DNA of 28,841 nt from JACPIL01 sp964362365 (GTDB lineage Archaea > Nanobdellota > Nanobdellia > Woesearchaeales > GW2011-AR9): the NCBI GenBank assembly GCA_964362365.1, contig CAYIEF010000010.1, positions 1 through 28,841 of the forward strand. Reading direction: 5' to 3'. The notes under the pieces are model-generated. The model did no database searches, was not told where the DNA came from, and saw only the letters and a list, made by a program, of their open reading frames with translations. The position numbers and the translations under genes are program-made. Shown here piece after piece: positions 15,036 to 22,976 of the stretch (position 1 is the first letter of the stretch; every line of letters starts with the position of its first letter).

Positions 15036-16103
15036 TCAATACTCCGTCAGCTTCCTATCCGCATCATAATGGACAATAGTGGAATTTCCTTCGCCTGAAA
15101 CACTTTTTTCGGTATTCACGAATTTTCCTTCTTTCAACTTGATAATTCTCCGCTGAAAACTTTTGTAGCTTATCTCTCCGCCGCGTTCTGCGTACAAAGC
15201 GAAAATCTCTCCGATCTTCCTGCCGGTCTGTTCCCGGATCAATTCCAGAATTGTTTTCATCTCTTCATCCAATCCTTCTTTAGGCTTGATATGGAAATCA
15301 TCGACTTTCTTCAACGCTTCTGCCACATGCACTGAAGTAATTTTTCTGGAACTTCTTTCTTCTGCTAAATTTCCTGCCTCCCGCATCAAATATAAACCTA
15401 CTCTCACATCGTTCGTTTCCGCGCATTTTTCTACTAATTCCTTAAAGGCTCCCTCATCCCAGCAGCTACCGACAAAAGCATAATCGCAACGCTGCTGTAA
15501 TATGCCAGCGATTTCTGCTTCATTATACGGTCGAAAAAATACAAATTCCGGCCCTAATCTGCTTCTAATCCTCTCATCTAATTCTCCATACGTATCCCGA
15601 TAATTAGTGATGAGAATGATTGATTTTCGATAAATGTCTTCCAAAATGGAATACAAAAAATCCATCTCTTCTAATTTATCAATTTCATCAAAGATAAACA
15701 CTACGCTGCTTTTGTTCAGCTTCTGCTTCATCAATTCCAGCAGCTCGCTGGTTTTCTTGCTTTGGATGAATTTGTATCCTAAATCTTCACAGATTTTAGT
15801 ATATACCTTGAAAGTAGTGTTTTCTTTCCAGCAATTTACGTAGATAGAAATTACTTCTCCGGTTTCTTCTTCTAGTTCGCGAAGCACATGCCGGCAGGCA
15901 GTAGTCTTTCCTATACCCGGAGCTCCATAGACAAATAAATTCCTTCCATTGTGTCCTTGCAATAATGGCCTGATCGCTGTCGCAAAACGCATCTGTTCGT
16001 TTTCACGATACTTTAGCGTTTTGGGTTGGAAATCGTAATCCAGGACAATGGTGTCTCGAAATAGTGTTTCTCCGCTTCTGAGCATATCTTTGAATAATGA
16101 CAT
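15036..16103 (-). CDS. cdc6: Orc1/Cdc6 replication initiator
   Basis: The 355-residue AAA+ protein carries Walker A GAPGIGKTT (60-68), Walker B FIFDEIDKL (137-144), sensor 1 LITNYRDTY and an arginine-finger region ELDERIRSRLGPEFVFF. A C-terminal winged-helix domain follows (GEIFALYAERGGEISYKSFQRRIIKL). It recognises origins and loads MCM in archaea. It is somewhat shorter than the ~400 residues usual for the family. I searched the flanks by eye for origin-recognition-box repeats and saw none, so an adjacent origin is not supported. It is divergent from the lipoprotein gene at 16199. Confidence 0.94.
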   Translation of the reverse strand: MSLFKDMLRSGETLFRDTIVLDYDFQPKTLKYRENEQMRFATAIRPLLQGHNGRNLFVYGAPGIGKTTACRHVLRELEEETGEVISIYVNCWKENTTFKVYTKICEDLGYKFIQSKKTSELLELMKQKLNKSSVVFIFDEIDKLEEMDFLYSILEDIYRKSIILITNYRDTYGELDERIRSRLGPEFVFFRPYNEAEIAGILQQRCDYAFVGSCWDEGAFKELVEKCAETNDVRVGLYLMREAGNLAEERSSRKITSVHVAEALKKVDDFHIKPKEGLDEEMKTILELIREQTGRKIGEIFALYAERGGEISYKSFQRRIIKLKEGKFVNTEKSVSGEGNSTIVHYDADRKLTEY

Positions 16104-16198
16104 GTTTTGTTAAATTAAAGCGGGATTTATATTGTTTTTGTGTTTATGATACTACACTTTCACAAAACTTAAAAGGAGCTTTTCGCCAAAGCTGGTTT

Positions 16199-16903
16199 AT
16201 GGCTAGAAAATTAGCAATAGCAGCTTTGCTTTTAGCAGCACTGGTAGCGCTAACGTCATGTTCTCTTATCACTGGCGGAAGCGTGTTTGATCCTAATGAT
16301 ACCTGCTTATCCTTAGAAGGCGCGGCTAGAGATAATTGTTATTCTGAGTCTAAACAATGCAGTAAGATCAAGAACACGCAGGCTCGCGATTCCTGTGTCG
16401 CTGAATTAGCCAAACAGAAGGATGACGTAAAAGTATGTGATCTTATTGTTACTGGCAGGACTATGGGATTTTGCCAGTTTCAAATAGCCGTCCAGCAGGA
16501 TAATTTTGATTTATGCAAAGAAGTAGTGGACGAATCCTGGCAGGAAACTTGTTACTATCAGATTGCCCTCCAGCGAAATGATGCTGACAAATGCGCTTAC
16601 GTTGCCGATGTTGATAAAAACCTTGATTGTGTCAAGAAAGTGGCGATTGCAACCAATGATGCTGAACTATGTGATCGTTTAAGCAAGCAGAACAAAGCAG
16701 AATGCCTATTCAAGATAGCGACGCAAACGCTGAATGCTGATCTATGCGCTCAATTTGCTGAAGATAAGCTGAATACTGCTTCCTGTTATCTGAAAATAGC
16801 TAAGCTGACTGACAACAAAGAGTTATGCAGCAAGATTCCTGTGAAAGACATTAAGAACTATTGTAAAGGTTATTTTAATGACAAGGCAGCTGCGGGAAAT
16901 TAG
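16199..16903 (+). CDS. Lipoprotein built of cysteine-pair repeats
   Basis: The start at 16199 gives the signal MARKLAIAALLLAALVAL followed by the lipobox TSC, so the 234-residue protein should be lipid-anchored outside the cell. The mature part has about eight tandem units of ~26 residues with the pattern C-x(10-12)-C-x3-[IVL]-A-x(6-8)-C, for example CKEVVDESWQETCYYQIA. The spacing suggests stacked helical hairpins, each locked by a disulfide. No enzymatic motif is visible; a binding or structural surface role is likely. CTTAAAAGG about 30 nt upstream fits a promoter. The second lipoprotein gene follows after 14 nt. Confidence 0.8.
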   Translation: MARKLAIAALLLAALVALTSCSLITGGSVFDPNDTCLSLEGAARDNCYSESKQCSKIKNTQARDSCVAELAKQKDDVKVCDLIVTGRTMGFCQFQIAVQQDNFDLCKEVVDESWQETCYYQIALQRNDADKCAYVADVDKNLDCVKKVAIATNDAELCDRLSKQNKAECLFKIATQTLNADLCAQFAEDKLNTASCYLKIAKLTDNKELCSKIPVKDIKNYCKGYFNDKAAAGN

Positions 16904-16917
16904 GAGGGAAATAAAAA

Positions 16918-17274
16918 ATGGTATCAAGACAAAAGAACTTAGCGTCGATCGTTTTTGCGGGAACTATGAGCCTATATGGATGTGGTGATTATGGAATTTC
17001 ACAGGAAGGAGTTGATAGATTTGCTGAATTCCCTACCCAAAGAACAGTAGAAGTAACTGATAATTATATTAACATTCATCAACTTCTTAAAGAAGGAAAA
17101 TATGATGAAGCGCAAAAATCTTTAGAAGGATACCTAAGGAATGAAGTAAAAGGAATGGCAGAATATAGGGGCGGAATAAATGGAATTGATCACGTCTCCA
17201 CTTCTGCGAAAGAAAAAGTTAGCAAAACTATTGATGTTCAGGTTTCAAAAATAGAAAATCATTTGAAAAAGTAA
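16918..17274 (+). CDS. Small lipoprotein, second gene of the unit
   Basis: The 118-residue protein starts MVSRQKNLASIVFAGTMSLYGCG, a basic N-terminus, short hydrophobic core and lipobox-like LYGC. The mature part is hydrophilic and helical (LLKEGKYDEAQKSLEGYLRN resembles a TPR-like helix pair) and ends in a coiled-coil-like stretch. No family is recognised. AGGAGGGAAA immediately upstream is a strong ribosome-binding site, and the gap to the repeat lipoprotein is only 14 nt, so the two are likely co-transcribed. Confidence 0.7.
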   Translation: MVSRQKNLASIVFAGTMSLYGCGDYGISQEGVDRFAEFPTQRTVEVTDNYINIHQLLKEGKYDEAQKSLEGYLRNEVKGMAEYRGGINGIDHVSTSAKEKVSKTIDVQVSKIENHLKK

Positions 17275-17295
17275 ATTTCTTTATTTATTATAAAA

Positions 17296-17472
17296 TTAGT
17301 TACCGGATGCTTTCTTATTCCAGGTATAACGTCGCATAGTCGCTCTCTGCCCGTATCCGCAAGAAGCGCATTTTTTCTTAATCTTATGATAAGAAGCTTT
17401 TCCGCATCGTCGGCAGCGAAGGTGGTTTCTCTTCCCACTCTTCTTACCCATGCTGGCTGTTCCTTTTGACAT
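17296..17472 (-). CDS. rpl37e: 50S ribosomal protein L37e
   Basis: This 58-residue frame encodes MSKGTASMGKKSGKRNHLRC at its start, then the zinc-binding CRRCGKASYH and CASCGYGQ pairs and a basic tail with TMRRYTWNKK. These are the conserved elements of eukaryote/archaeal L37e, which sits in the large subunit and binds one zinc through four Cys. It lies about 20 nt downstream of the LSm gene on the same strand, the LSm-L37e arrangement conserved in many archaea. Its short length explains why length-filtered gene finding can miss it. Confidence 0.95.
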   Translation of the reverse strand: MSKGTASMGKKSGKRNHLRCRRCGKASYHKIKKKCASCGYGQRATMRRYTWNKKASGN

Positions 17473-17492
17473 AACTCTTAACTCCTATAATT

Positions 17493-17717
17493 TTATGCTG
17501 GAGAAATAAAGGTTATGGTATCCCCGCGGATAAAGATGGTTCCTACTTTTCGTTTTAGTTCTCCGTTTTCAAACTCACTAGCATCCTCTAACACAGTATT
17601 TATATGAATATCAAACGCTCGTAATCTTCCGGTGAAATGGTGGCCGTTCTTCAGCACTACCATAACTGTTTTATTTCTTGCTGCATTCAGCGTATCTAAG
17701 GGTCTTGATTCTTCCAT
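17493..17717 (-). CDS. Sm-like archaeal protein (LSm/SmAP)
   Basis: The 74-residue protein has the Sm1 motif (VMVVLKNGHHFTGRLRAFDIHINTVLEDA) and Sm2 motif (GTIFIRGDTITFI). LSm proteins form RNA-binding heptameric rings that favour U-rich RNA. The usual Sm1 loop D-x-x-M/L-N is DIHIN here, with the key Asn retained. TTTATATAG at 17763-17771 predicts a transcript with about 20-25 nt of leader. L37e follows on the same strand, so a ribosomal protein and an RNA chaperone are co-expressed. Confidence 0.95.
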   Translation of the reverse strand: MEESRPLDTLNAARNKTVMVVLKNGHHFTGRLRAFDIHINTVLEDASEFENGELKRKVGTIFIRGDTITFISPA

Positions 17718-17808
17718 AGTATTTGTAACACCCCACGTGTTTGATTATTAGGAAAGAAGATGCTATATAAAGGTTTCTAAAAATTTTGGTGATTTTTAGC
17801 TTACTCAA

Positions 17809-18717
17809 TCATTTTTCCCGCTTTAAACTGCTAGAAGTAATCGGTCCGGCAAACAGGGTTAATAACCTTAACAAAATACCAATTTCCTGCACCAAAAGAT
17901 ATTCTTGTTTGTTAACTTCCAAAATGGTTTTATTTTTCCGTTCCAAAAAAGCATGCTTCTGGATGAGTACCTGATTGAGTAATTGTTCATCTTCCTTGAA
18001 GATGGCATCAGTAATTAAAGAAAAAAAGACTTTGCTGTCACTTAGATAGTTCATGCTCTTAGGGCTTATTTTTTTTGGAAGCAGAGAATAAATCTGCCGC
18101 AATTCGCTCATGACATAATCAGCAATTTTAAGCATAACCTGTTCGGCAAATACTTTATTTTTATTTTCAAAAGGGTAATTATACAATACTCTGGTGCAAA
18201 AGTTAGAATTTCTCAGCAGATTCTTTTGCAGTACTTCCATTTTGGTAGAATCTAATTCTCCCGACTGAGCATCGGCAAGCAGATAGGAAAAACCAGTATC
18301 AATAATGTGAAATATTCTACGGAATAGAGTATCATATTGTCGGTAATCAGGAACAGCCACGCTTTGCAGCAGTAATAATTCCTCTTTTTGTACAGTAATT
18401 TCCATACCCAGAAGTTCTTCGACTAATACATAAATGTGGGGAAGTTGCGAGTCTTGGTCATATCTTATCTCTATCTCCTCGAAACCGCTGCGATAAGCTT
18501 GAGCTAAAAGCAGGCGATGATGATTTCTGTTCTCTTCAGAAAGATGCACTTTCGTTTTCTGTTTGTGGGCGCTTGGCTGAGCATGGATGATAAGCATGGC
18601 TCCTTCTGGATTGACATCTACTTCATCCCCTGATTTGAGATGGTAAAGTTTAGTCCATTCTTTAGGAAGAGTCAGAGTAAGCGCCTCTGCGCCTTGTTTA
18701 ATTAATCTTCTTTTCAT
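17809..18717 (-). CDS. AbrB-PhoU domain regulator
   Basis: The protein joins an N-terminal SpoVT/AbrB-type beta fold (about residues 1-46: LIKQGAEALTLTLPKEWTKLYHLKSGDEVDV) to a long all-helical region of the PhoU type. This fusion is common in archaea and is annotated as a phosphate-uptake regulator; the AbrB part should bind DNA. No phosphate transporter genes lie nearby, so the target is unknown. The ATG at 18717 is chosen over a TTG at 18723; an A/T box near 18744-18753 serves either. It is divergent from the truncated SDR. Confidence 0.82.
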   Translation of the reverse strand: MKRRLIKQGAEALTLTLPKEWTKLYHLKSGDEVDVNPEGAMLIIHAQPSAHKQKTKVHLSEENRNHHRLLLAQAYRSGFEEIEIRYDQDSQLPHIYVLVEELLGMEITVQKEELLLLQSVAVPDYRQYDTLFRRIFHIIDTGFSYLLADAQSGELDSTKMEVLQKNLLRNSNFCTRVLYNYPFENKNKVFAEQVMLKIADYVMSELRQIYSLLPKKISPKSMNYLSDSKVFFSLITDAIFKEDEQLLNQVLIQKHAFLERKNKTILEVNKQEYLLVQEIGILLRLLTLFAGPITSSSLKREK

Positions 18718-18770
18718 ATTCAAGAATATGAATAATATAAGTTAAATATAAATGTTTGTGTGGAAAATTG

Positions 18771-19169
18771 ATGATTATGAAACAAAACAAGTTTGGTCGT
18801 CTGGTCTATCTCTCTATCGAATTGGTGGAAAGACCGGCCATAAAATTGATGGGTTATGCCACTTCCAAGGCAGCTCTGAATTCGTTATCCAACTCAGTAG
18901 CGGTAGAAAACGGCATGTATGGGATAACTTCTAATATCATTACACCCGGGCCGACCGATACCGAACTTAATCATCACGTGGCTGAGATCTACAACAATGA
19001 TCCTTCGTTAGTGCGAGATCATTTTATAATCCCCGGCATGGCTCCTTCAGAAGCGATCGGAGATACCGTAGTTATGCTCTGTAAGAATCCTCATCTGACT
19101 GCTCAGAATATTTTTGTGGATAACGGCTATCAGAGGAAATATATTATTCCGAGGGCGAAGTTGAAATGA
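18771..19169 (+). pseudogene. N-terminally truncated short-chain dehydrogenase/reductase
   Basis: The ~132-residue frame retains the second half of an SDR: GRLVYLSIELV in place of the usual IVNISS strand, the catalytic YATSKAALN (Tyr-x3-Lys), an SVAVENGMYGITSNIITPGPTDTEL block typical of the PG motif, and a C-terminal FVDNGY. The Rossmann GxxxGxG cofactor loop and NNAG motif, about 100-120 residues, are absent, and the upstream DNA is taken up by the divergent AbrB-PhoU promoter. Without the cofactor site it cannot work as a classical SDR, so I call it a remnant; a co-opted short protein is possible. The catalytic Ser region also looks altered. Confidence 0.75.
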
Positions 19170-19210
19170 TCAGTATAGCTTAGTAAAAAAAATTTAGGAG
19201 GGAAACGAAA

Positions 19211-19825
19211 ATGATAACGGATCTACAGCAGACAATAGGGGATTGTATTCTTAGATTACCTTATGTTTTAGAAGAAGGAAAAGAAATAAGTGGGAATAGT
19301 AGAATTCTAACCGATGCAATGGAGTATATTATGAGTAAGAAAACTAAAGATTTGTTAGTATTCGGGAGCATAAATGGGTTTGTGGAATCGAGCTATAATC
19401 ATGGTATGATAAAAATGAACTATTTTAAATTTAGGGATCGCGCAGGCTTTTTAATGCATAATAACAACTTAAGTTTTGATCCTCCTGCTTATGATGCCTT
19501 TAATTTCAGTTTACTTTCTACAAGAAATAATTGTAACAACTGTGTTTGTAACACCAGAGTTGATTTGTTAATTTCCGAGGGCGATTTTGATTTTTCTGTA
19601 AAAACACTAGGAATAGGAAAGAGTCGTGGAGTTGACAAAGTAGAGACATTTAATTTTTTTAATTTAGATTTTAATTTAGTCATCTCGTCAAAAGGATATT
19701 ACGCTTCATATGGTGTCAGAACCGAGATTGATTTTAGATCATATCCTGAAATTTATTTGTTCCCGTGGAATAATGAGAAACACGAGAAACTAGAAGAGCT
19801 TTTTTATTCTTTCGGAGGAGGATAA
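19211..19825 (+). CDS. Hypothetical protein upstream of the NRDE gene
   Basis: I do not recognise this 204-residue protein. It has a helical N-terminus and then a beta-rich region with many aromatic residues. A CNNCVCN cluster mid-protein could bind metal. There is no signal peptide. TTAGGAGGG ends about 6 nt before the ATG, a clear ribosome-binding site, and the NRDE gene starts 5 nt after its stop with its own GGAGGAGG-like site, so the two are co-translated. A/T-rich codon use suggests it differs in origin from the NRDE gene. Confidence 0.65.
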   Translation: MITDLQQTIGDCILRLPYVLEEGKEISGNSRILTDAMEYIMSKKTKDLLVFGSINGFVESSYNHGMIKMNYFKFRDRAGFLMHNNNLSFDPPAYDAFNFSLLSTRNNCNNCVCNTRVDLLISEGDFDFSVKTLGIGKSRGVDKVETFNFFNLDFNLVISSKGYYASYGVRTEIDFRSYPEIYLFPWNNEKHEKLEELFYSFGGG

Positions 19826-19830
19826 ATAAC

Positions 19831-20478
19831 ATGTGCACTCTCATCGCTGACTGGAAAAATGGACTAATCTTGGGAATGAATCGAGATGAATCTTTCGGTA
19901 GAAGACATACTACTTATTTTGATGAAGATATCTTTTATCCGGTAGATCCAAAGTATAAAGGAACCTGGTTAGGCATAAACAAGAAAACGGGAGAGATCGC
20001 TGCTCTCCTGAATCGGCATGACCCTCATCGCGGTACTCGATCGCGCGGAGAAATAATTCCGCATGTCTTGCGACACGGAAGCCTGCCTCAAGATCTTTCC
20101 GTCTATTCTCCCTTTACCTTAGTTAGATTTCATGGAGAAGAAATCTACATTTCAGAGTGGAATGGCTCTAACTTAGAGACAAAAGGCTCCTGGTTTCCGC
20201 TGATCCTTACTTCTTCCAGATACGGCGTTACCGAGCAAAAGAAGCAATTACTGGAAAGGTATATTCCCGACCAACTTAAACAGAAACCGTTGCAGGAACT
20301 TCTTCGCACTCATTACCCGAAGCGAGGTGTCCATTCTGTCTGCAAGCATGGGGATTATAGCGAGACCTTAAGTTCTATGGTAATAGTCCAAAAAGAAAGC
20401 ATGGTCCAGATTTATGATTGTGTAGGAAGCCCTTGTCAGGCAGAATATCAAGAAGTGAAGAGTATCTCCTACAGATAA
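19831..20478 (+). CDS. NRDE-family protein
   Basis: The 215-residue protein belongs to the NRDE (TANGO2-like) family: MCTLIADWKNGLILGMNRDE contains the N-terminal Met-Cys and the NRDE motif, followed by GTWLGINKKTGEIAALLN. The conserved Cys2 resembles N-terminal nucleophile hydrolases, but the biochemical role of the family is not settled (heme or lipid handling has been proposed for eukaryotic members). GGAGGA lies before the ATG within the end of the previous gene. It is the last gene of that small operon. Confidence 0.88.
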   Translation: MCTLIADWKNGLILGMNRDESFGRRHTTYFDEDIFYPVDPKYKGTWLGINKKTGEIAALLNRHDPHRGTRSRGEIIPHVLRHGSLPQDLSVYSPFTLVRFHGEEIYISEWNGSNLETKGSWFPLILTSSRYGVTEQKKQLLERYIPDQLKQKPLQELLRTHYPKRGVHSVCKHGDYSETLSSMVIVQKESMVQIYDCVGSPCQAEYQEVKSISYR

Positions 20479-20521
20479 AATAAAAGAAAACATTATAAAC
20501 TAATCTCTATTTTTAAGTACC

Positions 20522-21082
20522 ATGATCAACTTCACCAAACTCCGCAAAGATATCCAGGATTATGATACCGAACGTGAACATCTCATCAAGCAAAGCAGAG
20601 ATGTTCTCAAACTAAGCAAACAGATTATTTACGCTGTTCATAGAGATGAATTAGCCGAAGCAGCCAAATTAATTAAACAGATCGAAGCAGAGAAAAAGAA
20701 ACTAGATACTATCGCCAAACACAGCCGCAAGATGGGCAGCGAAGGAAGCTACAAAGTTGCCATCCAAGAATATGCTGAAGCATTGCTGTATTATCATTTT
20801 GTCAAAGATGGAAAATTAATTGATCTTGCTGTCGATACTGAACATTTTATTCTCGGATTGGCTGATCTTCCAGGAGAGTTGGTAAGGAAAGCAGTCTTCT
20901 TAGCCGGGAAAGGCGAGGTAGAGAAAGTCATCAAGATCAAAGATGAAGTGGATACTATTTATGGTGAGTTGTTGAAGTTCGATTTCCGCGATAATGAAGT
21001 GCGAAGGAAATTTGATTCTATTAAATACGACTTGCGTAAATTAGAGGATTTAGTGCTGGATTTGAAATTGAAAGGACGTTAA
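20522..21082 (+). CDS. Translin-family protein
   Basis: The 186-residue all-helical protein matches archaeal translin: an N-terminal YDTEREHLIKQSRDVLKLSKQ helix, a central YKVAIQEYAEALLYYHFV block, and ADLPGELVRKAVFLAGKGE, with a C-terminal DFRDNEVRRKFDSIKYDLRKLEDL helix. Eukaryotic translin and TRAX form oligomeric shells that bind or cut RNA. Acidic catalytic residues of TRAX-type nucleases cannot be confirmed by eye. ATTATAAACT about 28 nt upstream of the ATG fits leaderless expression. Confidence 0.9.
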   Translation: MINFTKLRKDIQDYDTEREHLIKQSRDVLKLSKQIIYAVHRDELAEAAKLIKQIEAEKKKLDTIAKHSRKMGSEGSYKVAIQEYAEALLYYHFVKDGKLIDLAVDTEHFILGLADLPGELVRKAVFLAGKGEVEKVIKIKDEVDTIYGELLKFDFRDNEVRRKFDSIKYDLRKLEDLVLDLKLKGR

Positions 21083-21127
21083 ATCTTCACCATTACATTT
21101 AAATAATTTAGCCATTTTTAGAAATAT

Positions 21128-21340
21128 ATGAAAACCTTTACTGCTTTGATTCAGAAAGAAGAGAATATGTATGTAGCGTTTTGTCCGGAAGTTGGTACAG
21201 CCAGCCAGGGAGCTACTATCGAAGAAGCCTTGTCTAATCTTCAGGAAGCTACAGAATTATACTTAGAAGAATTCCCCTTGAAAGAGAAACCTCACCCTAT
21301 TATGGCAACGTTTGAGGTAGAGAATGTTGTCAAGGCTTAA
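21128..21340 (+). CDS. hicB: HicB-like antitoxin
   Basis: The 70-residue protein has the partial RNase-H-like fold of HicB antitoxins: FTALIQKEENMYVAFCPEVGTASQGATIEEAL, then NLQEATELYLEE. There is no extra DNA-binding domain, so regulation would rely on this short form or on other factors. It overlaps the HicA gene by 17 nt and comes first, the reverse of the classical hicA-hicB order but common in archaea. ATTTAAATAA lies about 28 nt before the ATG. Confidence 0.9.
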   Translation: MKTFTALIQKEENMYVAFCPEVGTASQGATIEEALSNLQEATELYLEEFPLKEKPHPIMATFEVENVVKA

Positions 21341-21557
21341 GAAAATTTCTGGACGAGATTGTGTAAAAATCCTCTGCAACAAATTTGGTTTTCAGGTAGT
21401 CCGCCAGAAAGGCAGCCATATTATTCTAAAGAAAGAAACTCCTAGTGGAAAAATTGGAACAGTTGTTCCTAATCATCCTGAATTGAAGCTGCCGACATTA
21501 AGAAGTGCTTTAAAATTAGCAAAAGTAGATGAAGAGGAGTTCGTTAAGTATCAATAG
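21324..21557 (+). CDS. hicA: HicA-like mRNA interferase toxin
   Basis: The 77-residue protein carries the HicA double-stranded-RNA-binding-like fold: GRDCVKILCNKFGFQVVRQK, then the active-site GSHIILKK with the catalytic His, and VVPNHPELKLPTLRSALKLAKV. HicA toxins cleave mRNA and are neutralised by HicB. The gene starts inside hicB, so both are translated from one message. The catalytic GSH motif is intact, so the toxin is probably active. It is the first element of an accessory patch that runs to about 23.3 kb. Confidence 0.92.
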   Translation: MLSRLKKISGRDCVKILCNKFGFQVVRQKGSHIILKKETPSGKIGTVVPNHPELKLPTLRSALKLAKVDEEEFVKYQ

Positions 21558-21581
21558 TTGGATTTAATGCTAGGACTATTT

Positions 21582-21836
21582 TCATTTCATGATTTCTTTT
21601 GTTGCGCCTTTAGGCATAGCTATCGTTTTCCTGACCTCAGGAAAATGATCCAAAACGTCATGGCCGGAGTTTTTACAGGATTTTTGTGCTTTTTCTATAG
21701 CATTAAGAAAGTTTTCCCACTTATCATATCCTAAGAGTTTCTGTAAGTCCCTGGCAAACCAGAATTCTACGTCTCTCTCCTGATGAGCATAGTCTTCAAA
21801 ATTCTTGGTTAATTTAGTGATGATTTGCTTTTCCAT
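21582..21836 (-). pseudogene. Truncated DinD-like (BRO-N) gene
   Basis: The 84-residue frame matches the N-terminal part of DinD-family proteins: RDVEFWFARDLQKLLGYDKW, ENFLNAIEKAQKSC, SGHDVLDHFPEVRK. Complete DinD proteins are roughly 270-290 residues. This one stops just after KGATKEI, where the family normally continues into a DYxLSRYACYL-type block, and no continuation is seen in the 25 nt before the hicA end. It is therefore a 3'-truncated remnant. A reduced BRO-N-only protein that still binds DNA cannot be excluded, since the domain is nearly whole. Confidence 0.75.
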
Positions 21837-21900
21837 GTTTGTTATGAGGGAATGCTAAAAATCTTTCTAGGTGTTTTGGTAAAGAATTACAAATTTGAGG

Positions 21901-22839
21901 TTAAAAAGAAGGCAACTGATATCTTCCAGCCATGATTTCTTTGTGGATGCCTGTGCCTTCGCGGGCTTCTAAGATGGAGAAGAAAGCATTGCCGAGGGCG
22001 TGAGGGGTAGGAATCATGTGTGTCTGAACATAGTTTAAATCAAATGGACCTCTTTGTGTCATAGCTTCTGTGGTTAGAAAAGTGTTAGCTTTTTTTCTGA
22101 GATATTTTGTTAGCCACACGTATGTAGCTCTTAATTCTGATAAGTCATAATCTAAGGAACCCAGCATAAAGCAAAAATCATCATTTTGTGCCCATTTGTT
22201 GACACTTACCTGTCGTTGTACACTACGCGCTTGTCCCTCATTAAAAAAACTAAAATATCCGTTCTTTGGAATTTTCTTTTCGTTCTGAACGTGGTGAGCG
22301 TATTCATGAGCAAGTGTAGAAATAAGGCCATATTCAGAATTTCTTTCAAGTGTTATATTTTTATGAACAAAGTTATATTCCGATGACCCGCATCTCTCTT
22401 CGGTTATATCGTTAATTATATTTTTAGTATCTAATAAAGATAGTAATAAAGGTGGAAGGCCGAAGATTAAACTAGGGTACAGACCAATACCATTACTATT
22501 AAGAGTAAGAGTTAAAAATGGTATTGTCAGCATGGGTAATACTGTTCTTTTTGCTAATCCTTCATAGTATTTGGTGTAATCTATTTTTGTATAATTTACT
22601 CCTGGAATGCTTACCTCCGATACGCCTAAATATATATCTACTCCTGGTTTTATTTCTTTCAACAGTAAGAGAAGTTCTTTTCTTTTTGGAATCCTTCCCC
22701 TCTTAAATTCTCCTTTAAATTTTGAATATGTAGTAATTTTCTTATTGAGTATTTCTTCTAATGCTTGAATATTCCCTGGCTGTAAAATAGCTGTTTTTAT
22801 GTTCGCATTTCTAAATTGTTCTATGTAAGATTCATCCAT
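21901..22839 (-). CDS. Membrane-anchored HExxH metalloprotease-like protein
   Basis: The 312-residue protein has a soluble N-terminal ~90 residues, two hydrophobic segments (about 98-112 and 118-137) that probably form a membrane hairpin, then STLAHEYAHHVQ with HEYAH at 178-182 as a zinc-binding, catalytic HExxH. A candidate third ligand is Glu201 in FFNEGQARSVQR, about 22 residues later, a gluzincin-like spacing. The C-terminal 100 residues are helical with no motif I know. It does not match a named family by eye. The tiny ribbon-helix-helix gene ends 1 nt upstream, so the two form an operon. Activity and substrate are unknown. Confidence 0.75.
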   Translation of the reverse strand: MDESYIEQFRNANIKTAILQPGNIQALEEILNKKITTYSKFKGEFKRGRIPKRKELLLLLKEIKPGVDIYLGVSEVSIPGVNYTKIDYTKYYEGLAKRTVLPMLTIPFLTLTLNSNGIGLYPSLIFGLPPLLLSLLDTKNIINDITEERCGSSEYNFVHKNITLERNSEYGLISTLAHEYAHHVQNEKKIPKNGYFSFFNEGQARSVQRQVSVNKWAQNDDFCFMLGSLDYDLSELRATYVWLTKYLRKKANTFLTTEAMTQRGPFDLNYVQTHMIPTPHALGNAFFSILEAREGTGIHKEIMAGRYQLPSF

Positions 22840-22840
22840 T

Positions 22841-22975
22841 TTATTGTTTCTCCAAAAATTTCTTCAAAGAATATTCAATAATATGGGATTTATTTCTAAA
22901 TCTACCTTCGTGTAGTATTTTTTCTACCTGTTCTACAAGTTTTTGGTCCATGGAAATGCTTAGTTTTTGCTTCAT
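22841..22975 (-). CDS. 44-residue ribbon-helix-helix (CopG-like) regulator
   Basis: The frame encodes MKQKLSISMDQKLVEQVEKI followed by LHEGRFRNKSHIIEYSLKKF and LEKQ. The first strand KLSISMD, helix KLVEQVEKIL, the turn GRFRNKS and the second helix HIIEYSLKKFLE match the minimal ribbon-helix-helix DNA-binding fold. It is too short for most gene callers. A single base separates its TAA from the protease ATG. The promoter carries a 10-bp repeat duplicated 20 bp apart, which is what a tandem ribbon-helix-helix site should look like, so it probably represses its own operon. Confidence 0.82.
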   Translation of the reverse strand: MKQKLSISMDQKLVEQVEKILHEGRFRNKSHIIEYSLKKFLEKQ

Positions 22976-22976
22976 T

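Noticed and set aside
15000..16198. Replication origin next to orc1/cdc6
   Set aside because: No repeated origin-recognition-box or duplex-unwinding-like array was visible in the flanking intergenic DNA.
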